Shown here piece after piece: positions 1 to 7,269 of a DNA stretch of 22,598 bases. The stretch is from an uncultured Catenibacterium sp. (lineage in GTDB: Bacteria; Bacillota_I; Bacilli_A; Erysipelotrichales; Coprobacillaceae): NCBI RefSeq assembly GCF_900540665.1, contig NZ_UQGV01000032.1, positions 1 to 22,598 of the forward strand. Direction: 5' to 3'. Position numbers and translations under genes: made by a program. The notes beneath the pieces were generated by a model. That model saw only the letters and a list, made by a program, of their open reading frames with translations, searched no databases and had not been told where the DNA came from. Positions within the stretch are counted from its first letter, which is position 1; every line of letters starts with the position of its first letter.

Positions 1-94
1 TAGTAAGATTCTTTGCAATATGACATAATTCCTTGATGGAACGATAGTCTTCCTTAGACAGATGCTTTACCTGTTGTTTTACTGTAAGATACAT
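1..94 (-). CDS. TnpB-type (IS200/IS605 OrfB-like) transposase, N-terminal fragment cut by window edge
   Basis: Only the first 31 codons are in the window, read on the minus strand from ATG at 94-92. The peptide begins MYLTVKQQVKHLSKEDYRSI and continues KELCHIAKNLT, which resembles the N-terminus of RNA-guided TnpB/OrfB proteins of IS200/IS605 or IS607 elements; this is family recognition by eye. The start is supported by AAAGGAGCTA (110-101 on the minus strand) a few bases upstream. Nothing downstream can be judged, so the gene may be intact or broken beyond base 1. A weak hairpin (CATAA 161-165 / TTATG 171-175) lies upstream and could belong to the element's end, but this is not established. 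The gene is divergent from serS. Confidence 0.6.
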   Translation of the reverse strand, partial: MYLTVKQQVKHLSKEDYRSIKELCHIAKNLT

Positions 95-237
95 ATGTTT
101 TAGCTCCTTTCTATAGTTTTAGGAAAAGAAGTTTTCAATTTATTTATACTCTGTTTTACTCATAAATTACTTATGTGATTATAAAATAAACATATTTATT
201 ACCACTTGATAGAAGTAGGAGTTTTCTACCGATTTTA

Positions 238-266
238 TAGATAATTAGTGAATAATGGTATATAAT
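238..266 (+). promoter_or_regulatory. Probable serS promoter
   Basis: A perfect -10 hexamer TATAAT lies at 261-266, preceded by a weak -35-like TAGATA at 238-243 with a 17-base spacer. It sits about 25 bases before the AAGGAGA ribosome binding site (284-290). No T-box leader (specifier hairpin plus TGGNACCGCG) is visible in the short upstream region, so serS seems not to be under tRNA-sensing control. Confidence 0.5.
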
Positions 267-296
267 GACAATAATCTATGAACAAGGAGATTGTAT

Positions 297-1583
297 ATGA
301 TTGATATCGCAAGATTAAGAGAAGATCCTGAAGCTGTTAGGGAGAATATTAAAAAGAAGTTTCAAGATCATAAGCTTCCTTTAGTTGATGAAGCATTAGA
401 ATTAGACAAACAGTATAGAGCTGCTATCACAAGAGCATCTGAACTTCGTAGTATGAGAAATAAATTGTCTAAAGAAATTGGACAGTTCATGCGTGAAGGT
501 AAGAAAGAAGCAGCTGCTGAAAATAAGAAGAAAGTTGGAGAAATGGCTGAAGAATTAAAGTCATTAGAAGAAGTTGAAAAAGAATCTGGAGATAAATTAA
601 GAGAAGTCATGATGAAGATTCCTAACTTCTTAGATCCTACTGTACCAATCGGTAAAGATGACAGCGAAAACGTAGAAATCACTAAGTATGGTGATCCAGT
701 AGTACCTGATTATGAAGTTCCATATCATACAGATATTATGGAATCATTTGATGGTATTGATCTAGATGCAGCAGGTAGAGTTGCAGGTAATGGTTTCTAT
801 TATTTAATGGGTGATATTGCAAGATTACATTCTGCAGTATTAGCTTATGCAAGAGACTTCATGATCAACCGTGGATTCACTTATTGTGTACCACCATATA
901 TGATTAGAAGTAATGTTGTTACTGGTGTTATGTCATTTGAAGAAATGGATGCCATGATGTATAAGATTGAAGGAGAAGATCTATACTTAATTGGTACTTC
1001 TGAACATTCAATGATTGGTAAGTTCATTGGTGAATTATTAGATGAAGACAAATTACCATATACTTATACTTCATATTCACCATGTTTCAGAAAAGAAAAG
1101 GGTGCTCATGGTATTGAAGAACGTGGTGTTTATAGAATTCATCAATTCGAAAAACAGGAAATGATCGTTGTATGTAAACCAGAAGAATCTAAGATGTGGT
1201 TTGAAAAGTTATGGAATAATACTGTAGATTTATTTAGATCTTTAGATATTCCAGTAAGAACACTTGAATGTTGTTCTGGTGACTTAGCAGACTTAAAGTC
1301 TAAGTCATTAGACGTAGAAGCTTGGTCTCCAAGACAGAAGAAGTATTTTGAAGTAGGAAGCTGTTCTAACTTAACTGATGCACAGGCTAGAAGATTAAAT
1401 ATCAGAATCAATGGTAAAGATGGTAAGTATTACGCACATACTTTAAATAATACTGTTGTTGCACCACCTAGAATGTTGATTGCATTCTTAGAAAATAACT
1501 TAAATGAAGATGGTACTGTTTCTATTCCAGAAGCATTAAGACCATACATGGGTGGTACTGAAAAATTAGTTCCTAAGAAATAA
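297..1583 (+). CDS. serS: Serine--tRNA ligase (SerRS), divergent motif set
   Basis: 428 residues; charges tRNA-Ser with serine in the cytoplasm. ATG 297 is chosen over an in-frame TTG at 291 because AAGGAGA (284-290) sits six bases before 297 but abuts 291. Residues ~1-110 form the N-terminal tRNA-binding helical arm (MIDIARLRED, then a Lys/Glu-rich coiled coil with SMRNKLSKEIG). The class II core follows, with motif 2 around PCFRKEKGAHG and RGVYRIHQFEKQEM and motif 3 around NNTVVAPPRMLIAFLENN. The substrate loop reads GTSEHSMIGKF where most bacterial SerRS have TAEVPLTN, and motif 3 lacks the usual NGSGLAVGRT sequence, so this is an alternative SerRS type. The length is normal. It is a single transcription unit followed by a terminator. 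Confidence 0.95.
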   Translation: MIDIARLREDPEAVRENIKKKFQDHKLPLVDEALELDKQYRAAITRASELRSMRNKLSKEIGQFMREGKKEAAAENKKKVGEMAEELKSLEEVEKESGDKLREVMMKIPNFLDPTVPIGKDDSENVEITKYGDPVVPDYEVPYHTDIMESFDGIDLDAAGRVAGNGFYYLMGDIARLHSAVLAYARDFMINRGFTYCVPPYMIRSNVVTGVMSFEEMDAMMYKIEGEDLYLIGTSEHSMIGKFIGELLDEDKLPYTYTSYSPCFRKEKGAHGIEERGVYRIHQFEKQEMIVVCKPEESKMWFEKLWNNTVDLFRSLDIPVRTLECCSGDLADLKSKSLDVEAWSPRQKKYFEVGSCSNLTDAQARRLNIRINGKDGKYYAHTLNNTVVAPPRMLIAFLENNLNEDGTVSIPEALRPYMGGTEKLVPKK

Positions 1584-1589
1584 TGTGGA

Positions 1590-1613
1590 AAGGAGATGTA
1601 AAATCTCCTTTTT
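1590..1613 (+). terminator. Intrinsic terminator of serS
   Basis: Perfect 8-bp stem AAGGAGAT (1590-1597) / ATCTCCTT (1603-1610) with a GTAAA loop, followed by Ts. It starts seven bases after the serS stop. Confidence 0.8.
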
Positions 1614-1614
1614 C

Positions 1615-1642
1615 TTGCATTTTATAATAATTATGTTATAAT
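1615..1642 (+). promoter_or_regulatory. Promoter of the SRP RNA gene
   Basis: -35-like TTGCAT at 1615-1620, 16-base spacer, TATAAT at 1637-1642 with an upstream TG (1634-1635, extended -10). The predicted start, about seven bases later, coincides with the first paired base of the RNA at 1650. Confidence 0.75.
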
Positions 1643-1649
1643 CAATTTT

Positions 1650-1728
1650 GCCATTACAATAAACATGTCTGAACCATGTCAGGACCGGAAGGTAGCAGCA
1701 TTAAGGACCTCTGTTTGTGTGTAATGGC
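1650..1728 (+). ncRNA. ffs: Small-type signal recognition particle RNA (4.5S-like)
   Basis: The ends pair: GCCATTACA (1650-1658) with TGTAATGGC (1720-1728), followed by a T tract at 1731-1737 that ends transcription. The apical part carries the diagnostic SRP domain IV sequence: GTCAGGACCGGAAGGTAGCA with the GGAA tetraloop, then GCATTAAGGAC, which forms the asymmetric internal loop bound by Ffh. At about 79 nt it is the short bacterial form without an Alu domain, unlike the ~270-nt scRNA of Bacillus. It directs nascent membrane proteins to FtsY. It lies just upstream of tadA, a neighbourhood shared with B. subtilis, and has its own promoter. Confidence 0.93.
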
Positions 1729-1754
1729 ACTTTTTTTATACAAAAGGAGTCAGT

Positions 1755-2198
1755 ATGAGTGATGAAGAATATATGGCTGAAGCACTAAAAGAAGCAGAAA
1801 TCGCAATGAGTGAAGATGAAGTTCCTATTGGATGTATTATTGTCTATGAAGGACAAATCATTGCACGTACACATAATCAGAAGGAAACCTTAAAGAAGGC
1901 TACAGGACATGCTGAAATATTAGCTATTAATCAAGCAAGTGAGTATCTTGATTTATGGCATTTAGATGGCTGTACAATGTATGTAACATTAGAACCATGT
2001 ATGATGTGTACAGGAGCTATTGTACAAAGTCGTATCAGTCGTTTAGTGATTGGTACGAATGTTAGTAGATGGCCTGGTTATATAGAATTAATAGAGAATA
2101 ATCCTGTGAATCATCATCCTGATGTACAACAGGGGATTTTAAAGGAACAATGTGCTACAATAGTATCAGAGTTCTTTAAACATAAAAGGAGGAAGTAA
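1755..2198 (+). CDS. tadA: tRNA-specific adenosine deaminase
   Basis: 147 residues. Deaminates A34 of tRNA-Arg(ACG) to inosine. The zinc deaminase signature is complete: His52-Ala-Glu54 (GHAEILAIN) and Pro81-Cys82-x-x-Cys85 (EPCMMCTGAI). Glu54 would be the proton shuttle. AAAAGGAG (1742-1749) precedes ATG 1755 at a normal distance. It follows the SRP RNA terminator, so transcription may come partly from read-through. The end of the gene contains the AAAGGAGG that serves the next gene two bases downstream, so the two are likely co-translated. Length and motifs are typical of TadA rather than cytidine deaminase. Confidence 0.95.
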   Translation: MSDEEYMAEALKEAEIAMSEDEVPIGCIIVYEGQIIARTHNQKETLKKATGHAEILAINQASEYLDLWHLDGCTMYVTLEPCMMCTGAIVQSRISRLVIGTNVSRWPGYIELIENNPVNHHPDVQQGILKEQCATIVSEFFKHKRRK

Positions 2199-2200
2199 TT

Positions 2201-2878
2201 ATGGATTCTTATTATACTAATAAGATGAGTTATGGAGAGTTCTTTAGTTCAATCATGAAATGGATGGCTGTCGCATTAGGAATCACTACAATCACTTCAT
2301 TTCTATTCTCATTCTTACATCTTGAATTAATGTTTGGTGCATCTTATTTCATCTTCATGATTGTATGTAGTATTGTAGAAATAGGATTAGTACTCATGCT
2401 TAGTAAAACAGTGAAAGATATGGCTATAGAGAAGGCTAAGACATATTATATTACTTATTCAGTAATTAATGGGATTGTGCTTTCTATGTGGTTGAATTAT
2501 GTTGTACCAGGTGTGGCAGTGCTTGCCTTTGCAGTGACAGCTGTTTATTTTGGTTTACTCTATACAGTGACACAGCATACTAATAATAATTTCATCGGTG
2601 TAGGAAAAGTCTGTTTAATGGCTTTACCAGTTCTTATGATTGCGTATATCTTATTGATCTTTATATCAGCACCAGGTCTTTATTATCTAGTGGTATTCCT
2701 TGATCTTGCGGTCTTTACTGGACTTACTCTTTATGATTTTAAGCATATCGAATATGCTTATGAAGTTGCACCTCAGGAAGCATTACAAGGTGTGGCATTG
2801 CTTTGTGCATTACAGCTCTATATGGATTTCATCAACATTCTTATTGATATATTGATGTTAGTAAGTGATAATAATTAA
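2201..2878 (+). CDS. Bax inhibitor-1 (BI-1/YccA) family integral membrane protein
   Basis: 225 residues, almost entirely hydrophobic, with about seven membrane segments. Signals for the family are the short polar N-terminus before the first helix (KWMAVALGITTITSF), the repeated small-residue helices, and the C-terminal region GLTLYDFKHIEYAYE followed by an LQLYMDFINILIDIL helix, which matches the conserved D-F...LY-DFIN pattern of BI-1 proteins. Bacterial members are proposed to leak calcium or protons in a pH-dependent way; the role here is unknown. AAAGGAGG lies inside the end of tadA, two bases of intergenic space separate the genes, and a terminator follows. A gene of this type is not part of the corresponding cluster in B. 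subtilis. Confidence 0.85.
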   Translation: MDSYYTNKMSYGEFFSSIMKWMAVALGITTITSFLFSFLHLELMFGASYFIFMIVCSIVEIGLVLMLSKTVKDMAIEKAKTYYITYSVINGIVLSMWLNYVVPGVAVLAFAVTAVYFGLLYTVTQHTNNNFIGVGKVCLMALPVLMIAYILLIFISAPGLYYLVVFLDLAVFTGLTLYDFKHIEYAYEVAPQEALQGVALLCALQLYMDFINILIDILMLVSDNN

Positions 2879-2899
2879 GGTGCTAAGGCACCTTTTTTT
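2877..2899 (+). terminator. Intrinsic terminator after the BI-1 gene
   Basis: AAGGTGC (2877-2883) pairs with GCACCTT (2888-2894), loop TAAG, followed by a run of T. The stem overlaps the stop codon. Confidence 0.8.
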
Positions 2900-2902
2900 A
2901 TG

Positions 2903-2908
2903 TATAAT
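2903..2908 (+). promoter_or_regulatory. -10 element upstream of dnaX
   Basis: Perfect TATAAT at 2903-2908, about 20 bases before the dnaX start. The -35 region would fall inside the preceding terminator and is not convincing, so this rests on the -10 and on the position just after a terminator. Confidence 0.4.
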
Positions 2909-2928
2909 AAGGAAAGGAGTTGATCAAG

Positions 2929-4722
2929 ATGGCATATAAATCATTATATAGAACATACCGTCCACAGACATTTAAAGATGTAGCTGGACAGGAAGCAATT
3001 ATTACTACATTAAAGCATGCAATAGATGAAAAGAAGATTGCTCATGCATATTTATTTTGTGGTCCACGTGGAACAGGAAAGACAACTGTCGCAAAGTTAT
3101 TAGCTAAGGCAGTTAATTGTACAGGTGATCCTAAACCATGTGGTGAATGTGAGAATTGTAAACAGATTGAAAATGGAACACATCCAGATGTCATTGAAAT
3201 AGATGCTGCCAGCAATAATGGGGTAGAAGAAGTAAGAAGTCTGATTGATAAGGTGAAATATGCACCGACACAGGGACAATATAAAGTCTATATCATCGAT
3301 GAAGTACATATGATGTCACCTGGAGCTTTTAATGCACTATTAAAGACATTAGAAGAACCACCTGCACATGTCATCTTTATTCTTGCAACGACAGAACCAC
3401 ATAAGATCTTACCTACTATTATTTCTAGATGTCAGAGATTTGATTTTACACGACTCACTGACCAGGAAATGGTACAAAGAATGCAGTATGTTTTAAAAGA
3501 GGAAGGTAAGACATATGATGATGGATCTTTAGAATTAATCGCTAGACTTGCGAATGGTGGGATGAGAGATGCATTATCCATTCTTGAACAATGTCTTGCT
3601 TATAATGATGATCATTTAAGCATTAATGATATTCATACTATTTATGGTATTGTATCCATGGATGATAAGACAAACTTATTGAAGGTTTTATTATCTAAGA
3701 ATATGTCTGAATCTTTAAAGATATTAGATAAGATGGATAAGAGTGGTATTGATATCAAGAGATTGACATTCGACTTAATTGATATATTAAAAGACATAGT
3801 TGTTTATAGAAACACAAAAGATGATTCTATTATGTCAGTTATGACAAAGAAGGATTTAGAAAACATTGTACCTTATATTTCAAGTGATGAATGTTTTAAC
3901 TTTATTGATATATTGATGGATACAAGTGAGAAGTATATGAGAGCGACTGACCCACATATTTATTTTGAACTTGCATTATTAAGACTATGTAATCAAGAAC
4001 ATGCAGCGAGTCAGAAGATTGAATATACACCTGTCAAAGATGAACCAATCAAACAAGAACCTGTAAAGGTAGAAGAAAAAGTAGAACCAATTGAAGAAGT
4101 CATGGAAGAACCTGTCTTTGAACCGATTGAAGAAGAGATAGTAGAACCAGTCTTTGAAAAGAAGGCTGAACAACCAGTACCTCAATTCAACTATGAAAAG
4201 AAGGAAGAACCAGAAACATATGCTTCTGATGATAATATCGAAGTAGATCAAAGTGATATATTAAATATTCTTGTACAGGCAGATCGTAAGATCTTAAATG
4301 AAGTACAGGAGAAGTGGACAGTGATTAGACGTTATATGGCTAATATGAATACAGCTAAAGCAGCCAGTATGTTATCACAGGGACATCCTGTAGCTGCTTC
4401 TAGAGATGGTTTAATTATTGACTTTGAATTGATGCCTGATGTTAATGCTGCAAACTATTATAAGAACTATAGACAGTTATCATCTTTAATTAAGGATGTA
4501 TTAGGACATGAATATAAATTCATTGGGATGCAGCATGATGCATGGTTAGAGATGAGACAACATTATATTCAGCTTGCAAGAAGCAAACAGCTTCCTCAGG
4601 CAAGACCAATCACATTAAAACATATTGATGGATATGATTTAAAAAGAGTGGATTTGAATGATGCACAGAAGTATGCCTTAGATATGTTTGGCGAAGATAT
4701 TGTAGAATTTAAGGAGGATTAA
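2929..4722 (+). CDS. dnaX: DNA polymerase III subunits gamma/tau (clamp loader ATPase)
   Basis: 597 residues. ATPase of the clamp loader that opens the beta clamp. ATG 2929 is preferred over an in-frame TTG at 2920 because AAAGGAG (2913-2919) directly abuts the latter. AAA+ features: Walker A GPRGTGKT at residues 45-52, zinc cysteines 64, 71, 74 and 77 (CGECENC), Walker B DEVH at 124-127, and the SRC arginine-finger motif at 166-168. Residues ~365-435 are an acidic Glu/Pro/Val-rich linker with repeated EP-[IV]-EE units, followed by the C-terminal tau domain. No in-frame A-AAA-AAG slippery heptamer was seen, so a shortened gamma form is not predicted from sequence. It leads the operon dnaX-ybaB-recR. 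Confidence 0.96.
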   Translation: MAYKSLYRTYRPQTFKDVAGQEAIITTLKHAIDEKKIAHAYLFCGPRGTGKTTVAKLLAKAVNCTGDPKPCGECENCKQIENGTHPDVIEIDAASNNGVEEVRSLIDKVKYAPTQGQYKVYIIDEVHMMSPGAFNALLKTLEEPPAHVIFILATTEPHKILPTIISRCQRFDFTRLTDQEMVQRMQYVLKEEGKTYDDGSLELIARLANGGMRDALSILEQCLAYNDDHLSINDIHTIYGIVSMDDKTNLLKVLLSKNMSESLKILDKMDKSGIDIKRLTFDLIDILKDIVVYRNTKDDSIMSVMTKKDLENIVPYISSDECFNFIDILMDTSEKYMRATDPHIYFELALLRLCNQEHAASQKIEYTPVKDEPIKQEPVKVEEKVEPIEEVMEEPVFEPIEEEIVEPVFEKKAEQPVPQFNYEKKEEPETYASDDNIEVDQSDILNILVQADRKILNEVQEKWTVIRRYMANMNTAKAASMLSQGHPVAASRDGLIIDFELMPDVNAANYYKNYRQLSSLIKDVLGHEYKFIGMQHDAWLEMRQHYIQLARSKQLPQARPITLKHIDGYDLKRVDLNDAQKYALDMFGEDIVEFKED

Positions 4723-4724
4723 AA

Positions 4725-5027
4725 ATGGATTTCAATTCGCTTTTAGAAACCGCAAAGAAAATGGGTGAAACAGCCTCAAACCAACAAAAAGAATTAGAAA
4801 ACAAGAACTTTAGTTTCTCTTGTCAGAATAATTTGATTACAGGAAAAATCAATGGTAAGTATCAGATCACTGAATTACATATCAGTCAGGATCTTATGGA
4901 CGATAAAGATATGTTAGAAGACTTGATGATGATTGCGATTAATCAGGGAATTAGTCAGGTAGAAAAGGAGAAAGAAGACAATATGAAATCCCTCACTGGT
5001 GGATTAGATTTATCTTCTTTTATGTAA
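4725..5027 (+). CDS. ybaB: YbaB/EbfC family nucleoid-associated DNA-binding protein
   Basis: 100 residues, a usual size for the family. A small dimeric tweezer-like DNA-binding protein. The N-terminal helix is Gln/Lys/Glu-rich (KKMGETASNQQKELENK); the central beta region has NLITGKINGKYQITELHI, the family's characteristic GxVxVxxxGxxxxxxxxI-like hairpin; the C-terminus is helical (LEDLMMIAINQGISQVEK). It sits between dnaX and recR with two bases on one side and one on the other, the near-universal bacterial dnaX-ybaB-recR arrangement. AAGGAGG at the end of dnaX supplies the ribosome binding site. Confidence 0.93.
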   Translation: MDFNSLLETAKKMGETASNQQKELENKNFSFSCQNNLITGKINGKYQITELHISQDLMDDKDMLEDLMMIAINQGISQVEKEKEDNMKSLTGGLDLSSFM

Positions 5028-5028
5028 T

Positions 5029-5622
5029 ATGGAATATCCAAAGAGTTTTGAAGAGTTAATGACATGTTTTAAAATGTTGCCAGGAATTGGAAATAAAGGT
5101 GCTGAAAGAATGGCCTATGCGATTTATGATATGTCAGAAGAAGATGTAAGAAGATTCTCACAGGCACTGACTTCATTTAAAGAAAATGTCCACACTTGTC
5201 CTATATGTGGTAATTTAAGTGAAGGAGATAAATGTGAGATATGTGCTGATCACGAAAGAGATCAGTCTACAATATGTGTTGTAGAATCTCCTAAGGATGT
5301 CTTTGCAATGGAAAAGATGAAAGAGTACCATGGATTATATCATGTATTAGGTGGTACAATTTCTATCATGGATGGCAAAACAATGGATGATTTGAATATC
5401 ATGAGTTTATTTGATCGTATAACTCCGGATACAAAAGAAGTAATTATTGCGACAAATGCGACAAGAGAAGGGGAAACAACAGCACTTTTCCTTGCAAAGC
5501 TATTAGATAAAAAAGGTGTTAATACCACACGTATTGCACATGGCTTACCAATTGGAAGTTCTCTTGATTATGCAGACGAACTCACATTATTAAAATCATT
5601 TGAGGGTAGAAAGAAGGTCTAA
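5029..5622 (+). CDS. recR: Recombination mediator protein RecR
   Basis: 197 residues, family-typical. Works with RecO (and RecF) to load RecA at gaps. Order of parts: helix-hairpin-helix region (LPGIGNKGAERMAYAI, residues 17-32); zinc finger with Cys57, Cys60, Cys69 and Cys72; Toprim domain beginning ICVVESPKDVFAME and containing LGGTISIMDG; C-terminal Walker-B-like region ending SSLDYADELTL. The start is fixed by the conserved YPKSFEEL opening, yet no Shine-Dalgarno sequence is visible before ATG 5029. The gene begins one base after the ybaB stop, so translation probably depends on ribosomes finishing ybaB. Confidence 0.95.
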   Translation: MEYPKSFEELMTCFKMLPGIGNKGAERMAYAIYDMSEEDVRRFSQALTSFKENVHTCPICGNLSEGDKCEICADHERDQSTICVVESPKDVFAMEKMKEYHGLYHVLGGTISIMDGKTMDDLNIMSLFDRITPDTKEVIIATNATREGETTALFLAKLLDKKGVNTTRIAHGLPIGSSLDYADELTLLKSFEGRKKV

Positions 5623-5635
5623 GAACCTTCTTTTT
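5610..5635 (+). terminator. Intrinsic terminator of the dnaX-ybaB-recR operon
   Basis: AAAGAAGGT (5610-5618) pairs with ACCTTCTTT (5625-5633) around a six-base loop; two further Ts follow. The stem overlaps the last recR codons. The U tract is short, so termination may be partial. Confidence 0.65.
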
Positions 5636-5663
5636 AATTATGGAAAAAACATTGTAAATCACA

Positions 5664-5669
5664 TATAAT
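5664..5669 (+). promoter_or_regulatory. -10 element upstream of tmk
   Basis: Perfect TATAAT 26 bases before the tmk start, just after the recR terminator. No good -35 hexamer was found at 16-18 bases, so this is suggestive only. Confidence 0.35.
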
Positions 5670-5694
5670 ATTAATGTTTGAAGGAGTGTATGAT

Positions 5695-6309
5695 ATGAGT
5701 TTATTTATTACTTTTGAAGGTGGAGAAGGCAGTGGTAAAACTACTATTGCCCAGATGTTACATAAACAGTTTATTGAAGAAGGATATAATATCACTTTTA
5801 GTAGAGAACCTGGTGGTGTAGATATTGCAGAACAGATCAGAGATGTGATTACTGATGTCAATAATACTAAGATGGATGCAAGAACGGAAGCATTACTTTA
5901 TGCAGCAAGCAGAAGACAGCATCTAGTAGAAAAAGTACTTCCTGTATTAAAGGAAGATGGCATTGTGATATGCGACCGTTTTATTGATAGTTCATTAGTT
6001 TATCAGGGAATTGGAAGAGGTATTGGCGTAGATAATATCTACAACATGAATCTGTTTGCGACAGATGGTATTCTTCCTGACTTAACTATTTTCTTTGATG
6101 TAAAACCTGAAGTTGCTTTAAAGCGTATTACAGGAGATAGAGAAGTTAATAGACTAGATTTAGAATCATTGGATTTTCATCATAAAGTGTATGAAGGTTA
6201 TCAGATGATCTGTGATAAGTTCCCAGATAGAATTGTGAAGGTAGATGCTTCTCTACCAGCTGAAGAAGTATATCGTCAGGTTTATGAAATTGTAAAGGAT
6301 AGACTATGA
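5695..6309 (+). CDS. tmk: Thymidylate kinase
   Basis: 204 residues. Phosphorylates dTMP to dTDP with ATP. ATG 5695 is chosen over ATG 5674 because AAGGAG (5681-5686) lies between them, eight bases before 5695, and because the family begins directly with the sheet and P-loop (SLFITFEGGEGSGKTT). Other signatures: SREPGG after the second strand, the DR(F/Y) motif CDRFIDSSLVYQG, and a lid region with Arg/Lys residues near RITGDREVNRLD. It overlaps holB by four bases (ATGA), the conserved tmk-holB pairing. B. subtilis has yaaQ and yaaR between them; these are absent here. Confidence 0.95.
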   Translation: MSLFITFEGGEGSGKTTIAQMLHKQFIEEGYNITFSREPGGVDIAEQIRDVITDVNNTKMDARTEALLYAASRRQHLVEKVLPVLKEDGIVICDRFIDSSLVYQGIGRGIGVDNIYNMNLFATDGILPDLTIFFDVKPEVALKRITGDREVNRLDLESLDFHHKVYEGYQMICDKFPDRIVKVDASLPAEEVYRQVYEIVKDRL

Positions 6310-7265
6310 AAGAATTCTTAAAAGAAACACAGCCTATCTTCTATCGTATCTTAGAGAAGAGTTTTAAAGAAAATAAAAAGACTCATGCCTTTCTTCTAGT
6401 AGGGGATCATACGGATGATATTGCGACATTTATTGCCCAGTCTTATATTTGTCATGAAGATACACTAGCGTGTGAAACTTGTGATGACTGTATACGAATT
6501 AAAGAAGGTCTTTATCCTGATATGATTGTATGTGATGGTAAAGAGTCTTCTATTAAGAAATCTGATATTGATCATATTCAGGAAGAGTTTGTGAAATCAA
6601 GTGTAGAGAATAACGGAAAAGTATATATTCTTAAAAATATTGATAATGCGACAACTCAGGCGATGAATAGTTTATTAAAGTTCTTAGAAGAACCTGTAGA
6701 AGAAGTATATGCAATCCTTACAACAAAGAATATTAATAAAGTACTACCTACTATTCAATCTAGATGTCAGGTGATTAAATTGCTTCCTGAATCTAAGCAT
6801 TCTTTAGAGTTAAAACTAAAGAGTGAAGGGGTGGATGAAGAAGATGCTATGATTCTTCCTCATCTGTTTGATTCGATTAAAGAATGTAATGAGTATAAGG
6901 ATAGTGAGTTGTATTTTGATATTAAGAATTATGTATTCTACTTTATTGAAGATTTATACATGAGACCATCGGATCTATTGATCAATTTACATATCAATCT
7001 AGGGAAGAAGTATAAGAAGAATAAAGAAGCATATGCATTATTTTTAAATCTTCTGGTGTTAGGTATGAGGGATATGTTTCACGTGAAACATTCTATTCCT
7101 GTATTATTTGTGAAACATAAAGATTTCTTTGAGAAGATGCCAGAAGATGGTAAAATATTACAGAAAATAGAAATCATATTACAATATGCTGAAAGACTCA
7201 ACAATAATGTTAATCTTGCATTATTGTTAGATGGTATGGTATATAAAGTATTGAAGGGAGTTTGA
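6306..7265 (+). CDS. holB: DNA polymerase III subunit delta prime
   Basis: 319 residues. The clamp-loader subunit that stands opposite delta and does not hydrolyse ATP. It resembles DnaX in its first 170 residues: zinc cysteines 49, 56, 59 and 62, NSLLKFLEEP in the Walker B/sensor region and PTIQSRCQ for the SRC motif. The P-loop is lost: at residues ~33-40 it reads GDHTDDIA, without the Lys of GxxGxGKT, as expected for delta prime. The start overlaps the tmk stop (ATGA). Bases 7075-7090, encoding Met257-His262 (MFHVKH), are a perfect parS palindrome, so this stretch may be selected for ParB binding as well as coding. Confidence 0.92.
   Translation: MKEFLKETQPIFYRILEKSFKENKKTHAFLLVGDHTDDIATFIAQSYICHEDTLACETCDDCIRIKEGLYPDMIVCDGKESSIKKSDIDHIQEEFVKSSVENNGKVYILKNIDNATTQAMNSLLKFLEEPVEEVYAILTTKNINKVLPTIQSRCQVIKLLPESKHSLELKLKSEGVDEEDAMILPHLFDSIKECNEYKDSELYFDIKNYVFYFIEDLYMRPSDLLINLHINLGKKYKKNKEAYALFLNLLVLGMRDMFHVKHSIPVLFVKHKDFFEKMPEDGKILQKIEIILQYAERLNNNVNLALLLDGMVYKVLKGV
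7075..7090. promoter_or_regulatory. parS site (ParB/Spo0J binding) inside holB
   Basis: The 16-base palindrome TGTTTCACGTGAAACA matches the conserved chromosomal parS core. ParB loads here and spreads to form the partition complex, recruiting SMC. The origin-proximal gene order supports a genuine site. ParA/ParB genes are not in the window. Confidence 0.9.
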
Positions 7266-7269
7266 TGAA

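Noticed and set aside
95..296. T-box leader for serS
   Set aside because: The region is too short and lacks the conserved T-box sequence and antiterminator.
4071..4084. A-run in dnaX as a gamma-producing frameshift site
   Set aside because: The five As are read GAA-AAA-GTA; the A-AAA-AAG heptamer is not in the required frame and no stimulatory stem was evident.
3985..4251. Long minus-strand open frame opposite dnaX
   Set aside because: It is the complement of the acidic Glu-rich linker, giving Phe/Tyr-rich nonsense; no ribosome binding site and the plus strand is clearly coding.
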